A DNA stretch of 64,000 nucleotides, from NCBI RefSeq assembly GCF_041737375.1, contig NZ_JBGSRV010000012.1, positions 248,001 to 312,000 of the forward strand. Reading direction: 5' to 3'. Made by a program: the position numbers and the translations under genes. The DNA comes from Vampirovibrio sp041737375 (GTDB taxonomy: Bacteria; Cyanobacteriota; Vampirovibrionia; Vampirovibrionales; Vampirovibrionaceae). Below are positions 50,732 through 60,377 of the stretch, one piece after another (positions within the stretch are counted from its first letter, which is position 1; each line of letters opens with the position of its first letter). The notes below the pieces were generated by a model that saw nothing but the letters and a program-made list of their open reading frames with translations, was not told the origin of the DNA and ran no database searches.

Positions 50732-51514
50732 GTGGAAAACGCAGTGACGCAAACGCTGGAAGACTGGATTGAAGGGGGACTTCAGTTTTTTTTCGGGTTT
50801 TTGCGAACTTACTGGCGCATGGTGCGAGAGCCGGGTATCACGGCGCAGCAACTGGTGTGGCCTGCGGCAGGACAGGCTGTTGATTTTACGTTGCCTTATA
50901 CCTATTTCGCGCTGTCTTTTTTGCTGAACTTTTTACTGCTGCGAACGTTGTTCAGGGTGTTGCACGAAGGCCGCAATCTGGTTCAGGGGTTTGTACCCAT
51001 GTTGATGCAAAACGTGTCCAATCCGGCCCATCTGGATCCGTTAACGGCGTTTATGTTGATGATTTTAAAGGTGATTCCGCTGTTTGGGGTGGTGATAGTG
51101 GCTTGTGGGTGGTTCTCCAAACGGTTGCGATTGTCGGAGTCGATGCGTTTCAAGGCGCTGGCGGTTTTTTGCTATTGCTTTGGGTTTTTCTGGAATAACC
51201 TGACGATTTGCCTGTTGGCGTTGCTGGCTTTTGCCCAGCTTTGGCTGTGGTACGGGCCGGGGCCGGGGGCGCAACCATTATTGATGACTCTCTACACTTT
51301 GTTGGGTTTGCTGGCGTTGCTGGCCGTGCTGATTTGCTATCGGTTCATTCGGCAGATGTTTCGGGCCTTGCTGACGCAGGAAGGGGTGGCCCCTCACCGG
51401 AATCCGCTAGCGCTTCAATGGTGGGGGGTGTGGTTGTTGATTGTGGACATTGCAGTTGGGCTGGGGGTGGAATACGGGATGACCCTGCTGGATGTGAGCC
51501 TGTTTAAGGGTTAA
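50732..51514 (+). CDS. integral membrane protein of unknown function, Yip1-like layout
   Basis: 260 aa from GTG 50732, which is 8 nt after the SD AAGGGGGG (50716-50723); ATG 50726 is only 2 nt from it. A perfect TATAAT lies around 50699-50704. Five or so membrane helices follow an amphipathic N-terminus ('WIEGGLQFFFGFLRTYWRMVREP', a segment typical of bacterial Yip1/DUF1282-like proteins). Role not known. Its 3' end overlaps the convergent glycosyltransferase by 11 bp. Confidence 0.72.
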   Translation: MENAVTQTLEDWIEGGLQFFFGFLRTYWRMVREPGITAQQLVWPAAGQAVDFTLPYTYFALSFLLNFLLLRTLFRVLHEGRNLVQGFVPMLMQNVSNPAHLDPLTAFMLMILKVIPLFGVVIVACGWFSKRLRLSESMRFKALAVFCYCFGFFWNNLTICLLALLAFAQLWLWYGPGPGAQPLLMTLYTLLGLLALLAVLICYRFIRQMFRALLTQEGVAPHRNPLALQWWGVWLLIVDIAVGLGVEYGMTLLDVSLFKG

Positions 51515-52394
51515 GATTGACCGGGGAAGCGGGTTTTTGGGTGGTAATGCCTGAGGGGGAGCGATGCATGATTTTTTGAAGGGCGGCTTGCAGCAAAATA
51601 CGGCTGAGAAACCATGGATTTCCGACCACATAGCGGCCTAGCAGGCGTTTGGGCTCGGTGCCTAAACGATACAGCCACTCTAGCCCCGCATCGCCCATCC
51701 AGCGGGGGCAGCGGGATACTTTGCCAGACATAAAATCCATGACCGCCCCAATGGCGTAAATGGTAGACACTTTCAGGCGGTGGCGATTTTGGGCGATCCA
51801 TTGTTCCTGTAAAGGGGTGCCAAAGCCCACAATCAAAATGTCGGGCTGGCAGGCGTTAATGCGCGCAATGACGGCATTTTCCAGCTGGGGATCTTTCAAA
51901 ATAAACCCGTGATGGGCTTCAATCACCGAGTGATGGGGAACCATCTGGTTCAGTTTGCTCATGGCCGCCTCAGGAACGCCGGGTTCTCCACCCAGCAGGT
52001 ACACCGAGCAGTGTTCTTCAGCCAGAGCGCTCAGCATATCAGGGAACCAGTCGGCGGCGGTGAGCCGGGTGGGCAGGGTTTGGCCCAGCCATTTGGCGCC
52101 CACTACAATGCCTGCCCCGTCACAGTAAACCAGATCGGAGGTTTGCAGGCAGCGCTTGAGGGCCGGGTTCATCCAGGCGGCGTTGGCCACATGAATGTTC
52201 AGGTAATGCACCAGAGTTTGGCCGGGTGCTTTGGTGTCCTGGGCGATGCGTTTAAACAGGCTTTGCGGGTTGGGAAAGCCGGTGACCGAAATGCCCTCAA
52301 TATTTACCACGGCCGGGTAAGGCTGCAGGGCGGGGTGAGCGTCGGAAGAACCACAAAATGAATTTGGAAATGAACCCGAAGAAGATGAAGTCAT
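51504..52394 (-). CDS. WecG/TagA/CpsF family glycosyltransferase (GT26)
   Basis: 296 aa. The family motifs 'DLVYCDGAGIVVGAKWLG', 'YLLGGEPGVPEAAMSKL', 'PDILIVGFGTPLQEQWIAQN' and 'AVMDFMSGKVSRCPRWMGDAGLEWLYRL' are all present. Such enzymes add ManNAc(A) to a lipid carrier for surface polymers. It works on the cytoplasmic face of the membrane. Neighbouring genes are not of the same pathway. The ~25 N-terminal residues (Ser/Pro-rich) are an unusual extension. Confidence 0.92.
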   Translation of the reverse strand: MTSSSSGSFPNSFCGSSDAHPALQPYPAVVNIEGISVTGFPNPQSLFKRIAQDTKAPGQTLVHYLNIHVANAAWMNPALKRCLQTSDLVYCDGAGIVVGAKWLGQTLPTRLTAADWFPDMLSALAEEHCSVYLLGGEPGVPEAAMSKLNQMVPHHSVIEAHHGFILKDPQLENAVIARINACQPDILIVGFGTPLQEQWIAQNRHRLKVSTIYAIGAVMDFMSGKVSRCPRWMGDAGLEWLYRLGTEPKRLLGRYVVGNPWFLSRILLQAALQKIMHRSPSGITTQKPASPVNLNP

Positions 52395-52539
52395 GGTGGA
52401 TGGCTACCTGAACAGTCGCTTTTGGGCAAGGGTGTTTCAATAGAATCCAAACATGACCATCAATTGCCTATGGGGGGCAAAAAATTGTCTATGGGGTCAA
52501 AAAAGTCTATTGTTGCGGGCGATCGAGAAAGGCGTGGGC

Positions 52540-53766
52540 TTAATCTACTTTGACATGAGGGGTTTTGGGTTCCGATGGCAGCTGAAGCGAGACAAACACC
52601 CCCAGCACCATCAAGGCCGCCGAAAACCAGAACGGGGAGATGCCATAGAAGGCGCTTCCGCTATCGGCGTCGTATTGCAACAGCAGGCCGCCAATAACGG
52701 GGCCAAATAAACGCCCCAAACTGGCCGTGGATTGCATCACCCCCAGCACAATGCCTTGAGACTGGGCATCGGCGGATTTGGAGGCCAGCCCGCTGAGCAA
52801 GGGGGTCACCAGACTGTTGCCAATGGCCAGCGCGGTGGAGGCCAGCACCACCATCATCAAGCTACTGCTGAGGGGCAGCAGGGCCATACTCAGAAACAGA
52901 AATACGCTGCCCACAATAATTAAGGGCTTTTCTCCAGTTTTGGGAACCATGCGGCGCAGCAGCCCGCCCTGAATTAAAACGCCCAGCATGCCGATATAGG
53001 CAAACAGCCAGCCATTTTCACGGGCATGCCACTGCAAGCGGTTGGCGGTAAACAGGGTAAACAAGGCGGTTACCAAAGAAAAGGCCAGGGTAGAGATCAT
53101 GGACACCCACATGACGGTGCCAATGGGGCCATTTTTAACCTGTAGAAAATTTTGCCACATCGAGCCGGAAACGGCAGGATGCGCTTTTCGCTGGGCCTCG
53201 TTCAGGCTTTCCGGCAAAAAGCAGTAAATGGCCACCACGTTCAGCAGGGCCAGCCCGGCGGCCACATAAAAGGGCAGCTGAATGGAATATTGCCCCAGCA
53301 GGCCCCCAATGGCGGGGCCAATTACAAAGCCCAGCCCAAAGGCCGCCCCAATAATACCCATGGCCCCCGAGCGTTTTTCCAGAGGCGTCACATCGGCGAT
53401 ATAGGCTTGGGCGGTGGGGATATTGCCCCCGGAGGCCCCATCGATCAGGCGTCCTAAAAATAGAAGCCACAGGCTGTTTGCCAATCCCATCATTAGAAAA
53501 CTGATGGCCGTTCCCAGAATGCTGAATAGCAGCACGGGTCTGCGGCCAAAGCGATCGGACCAGCGGCCCATTAAGGGCGCGAAAATCAGTTGCATCAGCG
53601 AAAAACTGCCAAAGAGGATCCCGATTTGCCAGTCGGTGGCGTGAAAATGGCGGGAGTAGAGCGGTAGAATGGGAATGACAATGCCAAAGCCAATCATATC
53701 CACCAAAATGGTTAAAAAGATAATGAGAATGGGCGATAAACCCTTTTTTGGAGCGCTGTCGGCCAT
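52540..53766 (-). CDS. TetA-like major facilitator exporter
   Basis: 408 aa, about 12 helices. 'GFGIVIPILPLYSRHF', the motif A 'GRWSDRFGRRPVL' between helices 2 and 3, and 'GFVIGPAIGGLLG' (motif C of antiporters) place it in the DHA1/TetA group of drug:H+ antiporters. The substrate is unknown. The region just downstream (52452-52515) has three short imperfect repeats of 'TTG(C/T)CTATGGGG'. Confidence 0.9.
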   Translation of the reverse strand: MADSAPKKGLSPILIIFLTILVDMIGFGIVIPILPLYSRHFHATDWQIGILFGSFSLMQLIFAPLMGRWSDRFGRRPVLLFSILGTAISFLMMGLANSLWLLFLGRLIDGASGGNIPTAQAYIADVTPLEKRSGAMGIIGAAFGLGFVIGPAIGGLLGQYSIQLPFYVAAGLALLNVVAIYCFLPESLNEAQRKAHPAVSGSMWQNFLQVKNGPIGTVMWVSMISTLAFSLVTALFTLFTANRLQWHARENGWLFAYIGMLGVLIQGGLLRRMVPKTGEKPLIIVGSVFLFLSMALLPLSSSLMMVVLASTALAIGNSLVTPLLSGLASKSADAQSQGIVLGVMQSTASLGRLFGPVIGGLLLQYDADSGSAFYGISPFWFSAALMVLGVFVSLQLPSEPKTPHVKVD

Positions 53767-53939
53767 GGCGTTATTCCTGCGATTTCCAGTTGAGTATAGG
53801 ATGTCATCTTCTTACAGAAACAGGGGATTTCAAGCGGTTTTGCTTCCAGGGGGCAAGGGTGTTTTTGGGCACGGTCTTGTTCTATGATAGCGCCTGAAGT
53901 TGTGCTGTTATTTTGCCTTGAATCTGGGTTTGATTGTTT

Positions 53940-54761
53940 ATGCCTGAATTGCCGGAAGTGGAAACCTTTAGACAGTTTGCTGAACAGTACGCCTTAAATC
54001 GCCCGGTGCGACAGGTGCGGGTGCTGACGCCCAAAATTCTGGAAAACACCACCGAGGCTCAACTCAGGCAACAGGTGGAAACCCGTTGCCTCACCCATAC
54101 CCGGCGGGTGGGCAAGCATTTGCTGATTCAAATTGAAGGCGGGGGGTGGTTGTTTTTGCACTTTGGCATGACGGGTTATTTGAGTTACGCACAGGGCAGT
54201 CAGCGGATTGTAAACGCCTACGGCAATCCCGCTTTGCCGGAAAAGCATATTCGGGTGCAGTTGGAATTTGAGGACGGGGGGCTGTTTAATTTTCACGAGC
54301 AGCGCATGTTTGGCAAATTGGGATGGACCCCGCAGGCTGATGCTTATTTTAAGGCAAAAAAACTGGGGCCAGATGCCCTTGAGGTGGAGAAAGCGCCGTT
54401 TATAGCCGCCCTTCAAAAACGCAAAGGCCAGCTCAAGCCCGCCCTGATGGATCAATCTTTGGTGGCCGGGGTAGGAAATGTGTACGCGGATGAGTTGCTG
54501 TACCAGTGCGGCCTACATCCTGAGCGTCTGGTTTCCGGGTTGCCCGCTGCGGCCATGGGGGAGGTTTATACCCAAATGGTGGCCGTGTTGCGGGATACGG
54601 TGGCCGTGCAGGCGGATCGGGATCAACTGCCGCCCCACTATCTGTTGCACACCCGCAAGCCCAAGGGCCGCTGTCCGCAGGGAAATCACTTGCTGGATGT
54701 TAAATCCATTGGGGGGCGCACCACCTATTTTTGCCCCATTTGTCAGCCCTTTTTGGGTTAA
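53940..54761 (+). CDS. mutM: formamidopyrimidine-DNA glycosylase
   Basis: Removes oxidised purines such as 8-oxoG and cuts the AP site. Start at ATG 53940 gives MPELPEVET, with Pro2 (the nucleophile) and Glu3 exposed after Met removal; a TTG two codons upstream is wrong. 273 aa. A helix-two-turn-helix ('QSLVAGVGNVYADELLYQCGLHPER') is intact. The C-terminal zinc finger is unusual: 'CPQGNHLLDVKSIGGRTTYFCPIC' has only one Cys on the first side, with the following His as possible ligand. Confidence 0.94.
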   Translation: MPELPEVETFRQFAEQYALNRPVRQVRVLTPKILENTTEAQLRQQVETRCLTHTRRVGKHLLIQIEGGGWLFLHFGMTGYLSYAQGSQRIVNAYGNPALPEKHIRVQLEFEDGGLFNFHEQRMFGKLGWTPQADAYFKAKKLGPDALEVEKAPFIAALQKRKGQLKPALMDQSLVAGVGNVYADELLYQCGLHPERLVSGLPAAAMGEVYTQMVAVLRDTVAVQADRDQLPPHYLLHTRKPKGRCPQGNHLLDVKSIGGRTTYFCPICQPFLG

Positions 54762-54874
54762 ATGCCAGAAGGCTGGGGTTTCGGCGTTTTGGGGTGGGTA
54801 AATGCCATTTTTTCACTTCAGGTCACTTTAGGTTTACGAAAGTTAACCTTCGGTGGTTATTCTCTGCATAAGTC

Positions 54875-54903
54875 TTTACTATATTTATAATAATTGCTAT
54901 ACT
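54875..54903 (+). promoter_or_regulatory. predicted promoter of the TPR protein gene
   Basis: -35 TTTACT at 54875-54880, exact 17-nt AT-rich spacer, -10 TATACT at 54898-54903, about 50 nt before the ATG at 54955. Confidence 0.6.
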
Positions 54904-54954
54904 TATTGTAGTTATGGATTGGTAAAGCGTGGAAACGATATTTTGAGAAGCAGA

Positions 54955-56064
54955 ATGACACCAGCTGCTAATGGCCTGGTCAAGCGGGCGGCTGCGATAG
55001 TTTTGACCAGTACTGTGCTGGCCGCTCAGCTGCCTGGAGCATGGGCCATGAGTCCCATGGTTCAATCGCCTGCCTACCAACAGGCCAGCGACCTGATTGC
55101 CAGCTCGGAATATTTGCCTTTGAGCCGGGGTTCGGCCTTGTTGTCTCGGGGTAAAACGGCGGAATCGCTCAACGACTTGATTATGACCGTGGAACAAAAC
55201 CCGGTGAATATTTTGGGCTTGTACCATTTGGGGAACGCTTACTTTGAGTTGTCTCAAGAGGCGGACATCCCCGAGCAGCGAGCGGTTTTTCTGGAGCAGG
55301 CCCAACAGGCTTATGAGCGGGTGGCCAACCTGAACGACGATTTGACGCTGATCTACTTTCGTTTGGGTAAAATCGCCCTGCTTAAAAACAATACAGAAGC
55401 CGCCAAGCGGTATTATCAACGGGGCATTGAAACAGACCCCCGCAATGCGGCCCTGATTTTTAATCTGGCTCGGGTTTATGATCAGACCGGCGAGCGGCAG
55501 CAGGCCATTCGTTATTACCTGCAAACTGTGGCGCAGGATCCACAATTTGTATTTGCCTACAATAACCTGGGCTTGCTGTACGAGGATGAAAAATCCTTTA
55601 ATAAAGCGGAAAAAGCCTATCATCAGGCCCTTAAAAAAGATGCTCGCTACAATCTGGCCCGGTTGAATCTGGGGAATATGTACGCGGTTCAGGGCGATTA
55701 CCGTCGGGCGGAAACGGTTCTGAATCAGGCTCAGGCCCTGGAGCCGGAGAATGAATGGGTTTACTATTATCTGGGCAATCTGCGTTTGCGGCAGGGGGCT
55801 TACGATCAGGCGGTGGCCGCTTATACCCGTGCCCTGGAAATTAACCCGCAGCATTCCACCACCTATTATTTACTGGCGGTTTCCCTCAGCCGACTGAAAC
55901 GGATGGATGAGGCGTTACAGGCCAGTCTGGGTTATATGCGGCTGGAGCCGGAGGGCGAATACGCCAAAGAAATGAAAAGCCTGATTATGACCGTGAAGCT
56001 GTCTCAGAATCCGGGGCTTCGCTATCAGCTGTTGCCATTGGGATCGGTTCAAGTTCAGCCTTGA
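54955..56064 (+). CDS. secreted TPR-repeat protein
   Basis: 369 aa from ATG 54955; an upstream reading extension begins before the promoter and is rejected. A Sec signal peptide ('RAAAIVLTSTVLAAQLPGAWA') is cleaved before MSPMV. About eight TPR units follow: repeated 'A...LG..Y.....Y..A...Y..AL..DP.N' patterns such as 'VFAYNNLGLLYEDEKSFNKAEKAYHQALKKDARY' and 'WVYYYLGNLRLRQGAYDQAVAAYTRALEINPQH'. Probably a periplasmic or surface scaffold. Confidence 0.88.
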   Translation: MTPAANGLVKRAAAIVLTSTVLAAQLPGAWAMSPMVQSPAYQQASDLIASSEYLPLSRGSALLSRGKTAESLNDLIMTVEQNPVNILGLYHLGNAYFELSQEADIPEQRAVFLEQAQQAYERVANLNDDLTLIYFRLGKIALLKNNTEAAKRYYQRGIETDPRNAALIFNLARVYDQTGERQQAIRYYLQTVAQDPQFVFAYNNLGLLYEDEKSFNKAEKAYHQALKKDARYNLARLNLGNMYAVQGDYRRAETVLNQAQALEPENEWVYYYLGNLRLRQGAYDQAVAAYTRALEINPQHSTTYYLLAVSLSRLKRMDEALQASLGYMRLEPEGEYAKEMKSLIMTVKLSQNPGLRYQLLPLGSVQVQP

Positions 56065-56166
56065 AGGGCGTTCCTAAAGCGAATTGAGCTGGAAAGTACC
56101 CGGTTGCCGAATGGATTCCCGATCGGTCATTTGCTATGCTGAACGGGCCAAAAGGGAGAATGGCTC

Positions 56167-56376
56167 ATGGCTTTTTCAACATTGAGCGCCCAAGATCGTA
56201 TGCACCATATTTACCAGAAGCTTCAGGACTCTATTGAAGATGAGAACGTGGTGGGGGAAATAATGGTGGATATTAAAACCCTGCTGTCTCAAGCGGTTGC
56301 CGAAAGAACGGGCACCAACCGGAATATCGATCAGGTGTCTGAAGTGTTTGGAAATGCCTGGTGGAATCGGCGCTAG
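56167..56376 (+). CDS. 69-aa helical protein of unknown function
   Basis: Soluble, mostly helical; GGGAGA lies 9 nt before the ATG at 56167. It follows the TPR gene by about 100 bp. No family recognised. Codon use and SD make it likely real. Confidence 0.6.
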   Translation: MAFSTLSAQDRMHHIYQKLQDSIEDENVVGEIMVDIKTLLSQAVAERTGTNRNIDQVSEVFGNAWWNRR

Positions 56377-56518
56377 GGGAGGCCCGCAACGCTCGTTTGA
56401 GATTTTTCGAAATCATGCGCCTTAATAATGCCCGCCGGGTCAAAACGCACAGGCTTTGCTGTTTGAGCGGATTGGCATGGCTCAGAAATGTCAACAAGCT
56501 GCTGACTAAAAGCCTCTT

Positions 56519-57262
56519 TTAGGAAGTGACCCTGCTTTGCGGGTTGGTGAACACAATGTAGGATTTGGTCAGTCCAAAGCTTTTTTCTTTGTAGAGCTGG
56601 CCCTCCGGAAAAAATTTGCGGAACTTGGCTTTGCCCAATAGTCGCACGGCCTTCACCCGTTCCATGCAGCGCTCCCACGATTCCTGAGGGCCACGCTGGA
56701 ATTTTTGAAAGCGAAGGCGGGTTTTCCAGGCATGCATGGTGCGCTGGATGCCGCCCCCGGTCAGGTCAAAGTAATACAGCAAAAAGGCTCTGGCGTATAA
56801 GGGCATGAACTGGAAAAAGGGAAAGTAAAAATGGGCCTCAATGGGAAACATGATATTGGGGGTTTGCACAAAGTAGGCCTTGCCCACCCGAGCAATTTCA
56901 TGGGCCATTTTCCACTGTTGCCAGTCATCGCCCACATGCTCAATCACCGAATTGGAAAATACAATGTCAAACTCATGGTTTTTAAAGCGGGAAAGATCGG
57001 TGGCATCTCCGGCCAGACTGGTGAACATGGGGGAGTTGATGGGGTAGGCCTCCAGGTTTAACAGGGTGATATGGATATCTCGGGGGTTTTCAAAATTCAT
57101 GGTTTGCCAAAAGCTGGGGGTGCCCCCCACGTCCAGAATATTCAGAGGTCGGGGGAATTGATCCAGCCACTGTTTAAAAATGGCGAACCGCTTGCGCCGC
57201 AATTTCCAGGCCAAGCTGCCTGTGTGGTACGGATCCAGAAACTTTTCTCTCAAAAACAGCAT
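56519..57262 (-). CDS. class I SAM-dependent methyltransferase
   Basis: 247 aa. Motif I is 'LNILDVGGTPSFWQTM' (SAM-binding Gly loop), motif II 'LLNLEAYPI', and 'FDIVFSNSVIEHVGDDWQQWKMAHEIARVGKAYFVQTPN' covers the UbiE/Coq5-type core. The substrate is not predictable; enzymes with this 'IEHV.. A.E..RV..Y.VQTPN' region often act on glycans or lipids. Confidence 0.88.
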   Translation of the reverse strand: MLFLREKFLDPYHTGSLAWKLRRKRFAIFKQWLDQFPRPLNILDVGGTPSFWQTMNFENPRDIHITLLNLEAYPINSPMFTSLAGDATDLSRFKNHEFDIVFSNSVIEHVGDDWQQWKMAHEIARVGKAYFVQTPNIMFPIEAHFYFPFFQFMPLYARAFLLYYFDLTGGGIQRTMHAWKTRLRFQKFQRGPQESWERCMERVKAVRLLGKAKFRKFFPEGQLYKEKSFGLTKSYIVFTNPQSRVTS

Positions 57263-57649
57263 GGTCTTGTCCCCCCTTTATGTACCTGCATGTGCCTGCC
57301 CTGACATTTTTTGAATGCTGAATTACCGCCAGTGTCCCGGTTGGGCCAGCGCGACTTTTGCGAAATCATCAATCTTTGTTGACATTGAATTGGAGCGCCG
57401 AAATTTTACGGGCCTCAATCCGCCGTTCACTATCCCCCAGACTGATGATCGCCTCAACACCATTTAAAGCGAATTCCACTGATTTTGTGGGAAAGGCATC
57501 AAAAATGATATTACACAGTTGGGTAACCGGTGTGGCGTTTTGCTGAGCGTGTGGTGGGGTGAATGGGTGTTTATTGAAACGTCCGCTACCCTGACCGTAC
57601 AACACGGTTTGGATAGCGGACGTTATTCAGGCTGGATGATTAAATGGGC
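57263..57649. other. intergenic region with a large hairpin, no firm gene
   Basis: 387 bp. Holds a nested inverted repeat: AACGTCCGCTA (57578-57588) / TAGCGGACGTT (57614-57624) around ACCGT-ACAAC-ACGGT. A 78-codon minus-strand frame (57369-57605) starts inside it and lacks an SD; I do not call it a gene. Confidence 0.5.
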
Positions 57650-58684
57650 CTAGTCCTGAAACAGCCGTCTGAATTCCGGGGTGATGTTGTGGAATTCCAG
57701 CTGGTTGCTTTTTTTATTGCGAGCCACAATACCCAGTTGGCAAGCGGCTTGAGGCGCTTCCGCACTGGCCTTGGGGGCGTGTTTTTTCAGGGTTTTGGCA
57801 ATGTTGTTCATCATTTTAAAAAGCTGAACCCCGTAGCTGGTGCGCTCCAAATCGTCTTTGGGCTTTAATGCCAAGGGAATGGAGTGTGCGTTTAGCATCA
57901 CCGAATCAAACTCATCTCTGGAAAATTCAATGGAATCCTTGGGCGGCTTTTGGAAGTTTTTAAACAGGTTATTGGCCGCCGATTTCAAGGATGCTTTTTC
58001 CGGCTGTCCCTTGGCGTAAAAAGGGTCCAGCGCACTGGCGGCGAAGACCCAGCCCGGTTCCAGCAGTTTCAGGCCAAAGGCGGGAGGGGTGCCACGGGGT
58101 AAATCGCATCGTAACACGGTTTCAGCGTAAGCCACATGGGTAACCGGGTGCTGGGCTTTGTGCATAATCACCGCGCTGGGCATTTCAATGTCCTGTAAAA
58201 ATTCATCCTGCCCCCGATAGGCCACCAAGCCCAGCGGTTGCGTGTTTTTCGCGTCCAACGCCCGGAATTTGGAAATAAGGGCGTTGCCCGCTAAATAAAG
58301 CTGCTTTTGGGCTTTAATGGGATCTTTTTCCAGTGGCACATCCAGAAACGGTTGCAGTTTTTGGGCCAGTGCCTGAGTATCCTGTGGGCTGGCGGCCAAA
58401 GGCACGGTGGCGTTTACCGTGCAAAAGGCAATGACTTTTTCGGTTAAAAAATCCAGCGCTTTATTGGGTTTGGCGCTTTGGGCGTTTGCGCTGGTTGCTT
58501 TTGTCAGGTCGGCCTTGTTTTTAGCATCTGCCGGTTTGGCCTGGTTGGGGCGCAAGGTGGCTTGAGTGCTTTGGATAGATCGCCGCTCAGGTTTTGATTT
58601 TCCGTGCAACCTTGCCGTTAAAGCGTTTTTAGGCTTTGCCAGCTGGTAAGGTTGATTAATTGACGAATTATTAATAATAGACAT
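57650..58684 (-). CDS. 344-aa protein of unknown function with disordered N-terminus
   Basis: The first ~85 residues are Lys/Asn/Gln/Ser/Ala-rich and disordered; residues ~90-300 form a soluble alpha/beta domain ('SAVIMHKAQHPVTHVAYAETVLRCDLPRGTPPAFGLKLLEPGWVFAASALDPF'), followed by an Ala/Lys-rich linker and 'CQLGIVARNKKSNQLEFHNITPEFRRLFQD'. No signal peptide, membrane helix or catalytic motif is recognised. Its N-terminal composition resembles that of the 621-aa unknown at 6377. Confidence 0.7.
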   Translation of the reverse strand: MSIINNSSINQPYQLAKPKNALTARLHGKSKPERRSIQSTQATLRPNQAKPADAKNKADLTKATSANAQSAKPNKALDFLTEKVIAFCTVNATVPLAASPQDTQALAQKLQPFLDVPLEKDPIKAQKQLYLAGNALISKFRALDAKNTQPLGLVAYRGQDEFLQDIEMPSAVIMHKAQHPVTHVAYAETVLRCDLPRGTPPAFGLKLLEPGWVFAASALDPFYAKGQPEKASLKSAANNLFKNFQKPPKDSIEFSRDEFDSVMLNAHSIPLALKPKDDLERTSYGVQLFKMMNNIAKTLKKHAPKASAEAPQAACQLGIVARNKKSNQLEFHNITPEFRRLFQD

Positions 58685-58968
58685 GTTAAAACCCCCACTG
58701 AGAACTACTATGAAACCGGAATTTAACGTATCATGTCATAGACATAAAGCCAACTAGCCGCAGTGGTTTAAAAAAGCGCCGTGTCCCCCGGTTTTGGCAA
58801 TTTGGGTCAAGCTTTGGTTTTTGATTGATGACATAGGGTTCTTGCCGACATGATAGACAGAGACTACAATTTGGTAAGATACGCCTGTGTTGTTTGAAAA
58901 TCCTGAGTTCAGGCACACCTCCGCTCTCCCGTTTCTCTTGTGGTTCGTATGAGTAAATCCGCTTTGAG

Positions 58969-60342
58969 ATGCCACCCCACGCTCCGATTTCAGACATCCT
59001 GTCCAGCAATGCTTCAAAGGTAGATGACGTGACCTCCGTTCAAACGCCCCCGCCCCCCAAGATGTTTCGCAAGCCCTTTGCCCGCAAGCGCTCCAGAATT
59101 CCGATGCTGTGGCTGGTTATTGCCTGTGGCGTGATTTGCGCGGCCCTGATTTTTGCGGGCATTAAGCTGTTTAGTACCCCTTGGGTGCTGCGTAACCCGG
59201 TCTCGCAAGAGCCGGTTTTTTCCTGGCAGGGTTCTCCCGGTCAAAAAGTCATTTTGGTGATGGGGGTGGACGCTCCCAATCGTCATATCGGCAAACAAAA
59301 CGAAAACGCCTTTGACGGCACCCGAACCGATACCATGATGCTGGTGCGGGTGAACGCCGATAAAAAGCAGGTGTCGCTGGTATCCATTCCCAGAGACAGC
59401 AAGGTGTATTTGGCGGGCAACCGGGGCGTCGATAAGATCAACGCCGCTCACGCCTTGGGTGGCCCCGATTTGGCGGTGCAAACCGTTCAGGATTCTTTTG
59501 GTATTCCCATTGATAGCTTTTTGGTGATCAACTTGCGGGGGGTGCGGGACCTGGTGGATTCACTGGGTGGAATCGACCTTTATATTGAAAAATCCATGCA
59601 CTACACCGATAACACCGCCAAACTGTTTATTAACTTCGAGCCGGGTCAGCAGCATTTAAATGGCAAGCAGGCTGAGGCGTTCTTGCGGTTTCGGCACGAT
59701 CAACTGGGCGATATTGGCCGTATTCGTCGCCAGCAGCAGTTTATTTCCGCCGTGTCCAAAAAGCTGCGGGAACCGGGGGTGGTGTTTAAAATTCCGGCCA
59801 TGGTGCAGTTGGCCAATCAGTATTTGGAAACCAACCTGAATGCCAACGATTTATTGACTCTGGCCTTTTTTGGCAAGGATTTAAACCTGAACAGCCTGCG
59901 AACCGCCACCTTGCCGGGACATCCGGGCGGCTCCCGAGTGAGCTATTGGGTCATTGACCCTGAGCCTGCCCAATTGATTCTGGATCGTTTGATTCTGGAC
60001 AATCCCCAGCCTTTGTTCGGGGAAGGTCGCTCTACTGGAAAAGCACTGACGCTGGGCCTGTATTACGACCCCGCACTGGCCAAGGCGGTTCCCGCGCTGG
60101 TTAAGAATTTGGAAGCCAAAGGGTTTGATGTGGTGTGCAAGGACAGCCAACGCCGCAGCAGCACCCAGATTATTGAACATACCAGCCGGGTGACCGATAG
60201 CCTGACTGAAACCCTGAGAACCGCAGACGCCCGACTGGGCAAGGCCCGCTTGATCTTTGCGCCTGTGGGGACTACATTTGAAAATAACGCCTGTAGCACA
60301 GGTGAAGATTACACCCTGATTCTTGGAGCGGATAGCCGCTAG
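58969..60342 (+). CDS. LytR-CpsA-Psr (LCP) family phosphotransferase
   Basis: 457 aa. A cytoplasmic tail, one membrane helix ('IPMLWLVIACGVICAALIFAGIKLF'), the LCP catalytic domain with 'GTRTDTMMLVRVN', 'LVSIPRDSKVYL', 'RFRHDQLGDIGRIRRQQQFI' (Arg and Asp active site), and a C-terminal LytR_C domain ('LGLYYDPALAKAVPALVKNLEAKGFDV'). It attaches polyprenyl-linked glycopolymers to peptidoglycan or another acceptor at the outer face. Together with the WecG/TagA enzyme it suggests a surface polymer. Followed by 60378-61187 on the same strand. Confidence 0.92.
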   Translation: MPPHAPISDILSSNASKVDDVTSVQTPPPPKMFRKPFARKRSRIPMLWLVIACGVICAALIFAGIKLFSTPWVLRNPVSQEPVFSWQGSPGQKVILVMGVDAPNRHIGKQNENAFDGTRTDTMMLVRVNADKKQVSLVSIPRDSKVYLAGNRGVDKINAAHALGGPDLAVQTVQDSFGIPIDSFLVINLRGVRDLVDSLGGIDLYIEKSMHYTDNTAKLFINFEPGQQHLNGKQAEAFLRFRHDQLGDIGRIRRQQQFISAVSKKLREPGVVFKIPAMVQLANQYLETNLNANDLLTLAFFGKDLNLNSLRTATLPGHPGGSRVSYWVIDPEPAQLILDRLILDNPQPLFGEGRSTGKALTLGLYYDPALAKAVPALVKNLEAKGFDVVCKDSQRRSSTQIIEHTSRVTDSLTETLRTADARLGKARLIFAPVGTTFENNACSTGEDYTLILGADSR

Positions 60343-60377
60343 TCGCATTCGTTTTAAATGCCCGGAGTAACTGAGAC

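Noticed and set aside
54853..54954. N-terminal extension of the TPR protein frame
   Set aside because: It would begin upstream of the predicted promoter and precede a proper signal peptide.
57369..57605. 78-codon minus-strand frame in the intergenic region
   Set aside because: No SD, starts inside a hairpin, no recognised homology; kept only as a note in the intergenic entry.
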